Assembly (NCBI GenBank): GCA_937975585.1
Contig: CALJUC010000038.1
Span: forward strand, 1-7,037
DNA: 7,037 nucleotides
Source: an uncultured Moraxella sp.
Lineage (GTDB): Bacteria > Pseudomonadota > Gammaproteobacteria > Pseudomonadales > Moraxellaceae
Direction: 5' to 3'
Below the pieces are notes generated by a model, which had not been told where the DNA came from, did not search any database, and saw only the letters and a list, made by a program, of their open reading frames with translations. The translations under genes and the position numbers were made by a program. Shown piece after piece: positions 6,206-7,037 of this stretch; positions within the stretch are counted from its first letter, which is position 1, and each line of letters begins with the position of its first letter.

Positions 6206-6230
6206 AAGATTTTTTTGAAATCTTTTGTGT
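6206..6230 (+). terminator. possible weak terminator of the LysE-family gene
   Basis: AAGATTT-TTTTG-AAATCTT (6206-6224) forms a 7-bp hairpin followed by TTGTGT, 36 bases after the stop. The stem has only one G-C pair and the U-tract is interrupted, so termination would be weak. Confidence 0.28.
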
Positions 6231-6270
6231 AAAGAGTTAAACGTTGTTTTGTAATAGTGGTTATTTTTAG

Positions 6271-6339
6271 CAAAGTAAGTCGGTAGTCTATCAACAAGAT
6301 AAATTAGCGCAACGCTAGGGTTAATCCGCGGTTACTTTG
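6271..6339. repeat. 69-nt structured inverted-repeat element
   Basis: Exact 8-base ends CAAAGTAA (6271-6278) and TTACTTTG (6332-6339), extended by CGG/CCG (6281-6283 with 6326-6328), enclose two hairpins: TATC-AACAA-GATA (6289-6301) and TAGCG-CAA-CGCTA (6305-6317). The whole can fold into a cloverleaf-like structure with few unpaired bases. It lies in the 218-bp non-coding gap after the LysE-family gene. It could be a small miniature inverted-repeat or REP-like element, or the fold of an untranslated RNA. It is not a valid tRNA. No target-site duplication is evident. Confidence 0.42.
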
Positions 6340-6362
6340 AAATATTTTTTAAACAAAGTTTT

Positions 6363-6368
6363 TATAAT
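6363..6368 (+). promoter_or_regulatory. TATAAT -10 box of the small membrane-protein gene
   Basis: A perfect TATAAT lies 20 bases before the TTG start at 6389, predicting a leader of about 14 bases that includes the AGGA ribosome site. The nearest -35-like string, TTGAAA (6337-6342), is spaced 20 bases away, longer than the optimal 17. It overlaps the right arm of the 69-nt element. Confidence 0.4.
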
Positions 6369-6388
6369 TTCTCATTAGGAATCGAATT

Positions 6389-6628
6389 TTGCTAAGTTGG
6401 TTTATCTTATATCTGTTGCTCAGTCTTTTTTATAAATGGATTATCTCTTGGGGGGGAGCAAAAAAAATTGAAGGCTGGAAATCATTTTTTATAATAGGTT
6501 GGTTTGCCTTTGATTGGTCAAGTGAGCAGATTAGGTTTTTTGCACTGATTAGCTGGATAATTCTTACTTTTATTTTTATTTATGGACTTATGAATAGCCA
6601 GTTTAGAAATGAAATATTAATATTCTGA
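6389..6628 (+). CDS. small two-helix membrane protein, TTG start (79 aa)
   Basis: The frame opens at TTG 6389 with AGGA (6377-6380) eight bases upstream. There is no ATG in frame before residue 68, and an in-frame TAA at 6365-6367 limits extension, so TTG is the only good start. Hydrophobic segments lie at about 1-19 (LSWFILYLLLSLFYKWII) and 49-67 (FFALISWIILTFIFIYGL). Between them is a Trp/Phe-rich stretch containing GGAKKIEGWKSFF and GWFAFDWSSEQ. The body GWKSFFIIGWFAFDWSSEQ reads as a conserved-looking small protein and not as a random ORF. The family and function are unknown. It is monocistronic, with a probable terminator about 125 bp downstream. Confidence 0.65.
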   Translation: MLSWFILYLLLSLFYKWIISWGGAKKIEGWKSFFIIGWFAFDWSSEQIRFFALISWIILTFIFIYGLMNSQFRNEILIF

Positions 6629-6707
6629 ACACTTGATCTTTCTCGCTTAATTAACGCACCGTAAACACGAAAATTTTTAATGGTGAAATAATCGCTAAAA
6701 TTCCTTA

Positions 6708-6722
6708 GCCTATAGAATAGGC
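6708..6722. repeat. perfect 6-bp hairpin GCCTAT-AGA-ATAGGC
   Basis: An exact inverted repeat with a 3-base loop, extendable by C6704-G6726 and T6705-A6725 across one mismatch and one wobble. It is not followed by a T-run on the plus strand, nor by a useful one on the minus strand, so it is not a standard terminator. It may be a protein site or an mRNA 3' stabiliser in the 248-bp gap between the small membrane gene and the Fic gene. Confidence 0.3.
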
Positions 6723-6750
6723 CGAGTGTTAGATGACCCCATTTACTTCC

Positions 6751-6780
6751 TAAAAAAGCCAAAAGACTACGCTTTTTTTA
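6751..6780. terminator. probable bidirectional intrinsic terminator
   Basis: AAAAAAGC (6752-6759) and GCTTTTTT (6771-6778) form an 8-bp stem around an 11-base loop. The T-run serves transcripts from the left (small membrane gene), and the A-run serves those from the right (Fic gene, stop about 100 bp away). The stem has just two G-C pairs. It separates two convergent genes, as expected of such a terminator. Confidence 0.45.
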
Positions 6781-6876
6781 CTTGAATCTTAAGTTAATTC
6801 CAGTAACATGCGCTCCCACTCTTATTTAAAATATTGATACAAAGAAGGTAAATGTATGACATACCTTATTCAAAGC

Positions 6877-7037
6877 TTACTCGTTATTAATATTAGCAAG
6901 GTCATAGCTTTGACTACGCCCAGACGCTGCAGATTTAACCAGTACGCCCTTATCGACCAAATCATTAATATCTCTCAGTGCGGTATCTGCCGATGTCTTG
7001 GTCATGGCTGCCCATTTTTTAGTGGTCAATTTACCAA
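6877..7037 (-). CDS. Fic-family protein, C-terminal fragment (52 codons visible)
   Basis: A minus-strand frame runs from the window edge to TAA at 6877-6879. It reads GKLTTKKWAAMTKTSADTAL, then RDINDLVDKGVLVKSAASGR and SQSYDLANINNE. This matches the C-terminal winged-helix end of the long Fic proteins with an N-terminal DUF4172 domain. There the pattern K-W-A-x-x-T-K-x-S-x-D-T-A-x-R-D-I-N-D-L, followed by K-G-x-L and G-R-S-x-S-Y, is usual (from memory of the family). The catalytic Fic motif HxFx(D/E)GNGR lies upstream, outside the window, so activity cannot be judged. Fic enzymes typically transfer AMP to target proteins; the C-terminal domain probably binds DNA or regulates. The gene converges on the small membrane gene. 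Confidence 0.85.
   Translation of the reverse strand, partial: GKLTTKKWAAMTKTSADTALRDINDLVDKGVLVKSAASGRSQSYDLANINNE

Noticed and set aside
6271..6339. A tRNA gene (AGTCGGTAG resembles a D-loop, GGGTTAATCC a T-loop)
   Set aside because: There is no D-stem, no 5-bp anticodon stem with a 7-base loop, the T-stem is wrong and the length is too short for the apparent variable arm. The resemblance is probably accidental.
6580..6762. A 60-codon minus-strand ORF
   Set aside because: It would start at a TTG inside the probable terminator loop region, overlaps the end of the small membrane gene, and has no convincing ribosome site.
6856..7037. Plus-strand open frame starting ATG at 6856
   Set aside because: It is antisense to the Fic C-terminal coding sequence, whose family motif is clear on the other strand.

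Overview
The window is AT-rich DNA from a Gram-negative bacterium. The evidence for that is a long lipoprotein with a clear lipobox, a second Sec-exported protein, and a DUF2310-type protein. Protein style and base composition suggest a gammaproteobacterium of the Moraxellaceae (Psychrobacter/Moraxella-like). That placement is an inference from general resemblance, not from a marker gene. No rRNA, functional tRNA, CRISPR array or transposase is visible.

Layout. (1) Bases 1-834, plus strand: the tail of a coding remnant whose reading frame is broken inside the window, then three very small genes (165-455, 479-694, 691-834). The last of these is a 47-residue single-pass membrane microprotein whose start overlaps the preceding stop as ATGA. 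(2) Bases 856-5400, minus strand: a compact five-gene operon transcribed leftward, with junctions of a 4-bp overlap and 2-, 12- and 8-bp gaps. In transcription order it encodes a four-helix inner-membrane protein, a 325-residue cytoplasmic protein of unknown family, a DUF2310 protein with a degenerate zinc ribbon, a Sec-exported protein with four mature cysteines, and a 559-residue lipoprotein. Apart from DUF2310 I recognise none of these families. Together they span cytoplasm, inner membrane, periplasm and probably the outer membrane, so this is the best candidate here for an undescribed system. (3) Bases 5401-5546: a divergent control region with an extended -10 for the leftward operon, an imperfect 24-bp palindrome sitting on it, a third copy of the palindrome half-site, and two hairpins before the next gene. 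(4) Bases 5547-6170: a LysE/RhtB-family exporter with a strong ribosome binding site. (5) Bases 6171-6388: no gene, but a 69-nt foldable element and a TATAAT box before a TTG-started 79-residue small membrane protein (6389-6628). (6) Bases 6629-6876: no gene, with a perfect 6-bp hairpin and a probable bidirectional terminator. (7) Bases 6877-7037, minus strand: the C-terminal winged-helix end of a Fic-family protein that continues past the window.

How the genes fit together: the five leftward genes are very likely co-transcribed and translationally linked, so a common job at the cell envelope is plausible but unproven. The exporter and the operon share one divergent control region and might answer to one regulator. 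The small genes at the left form a separate operon-like group that converges on the lipoprotein gene with 21 bp between stops.
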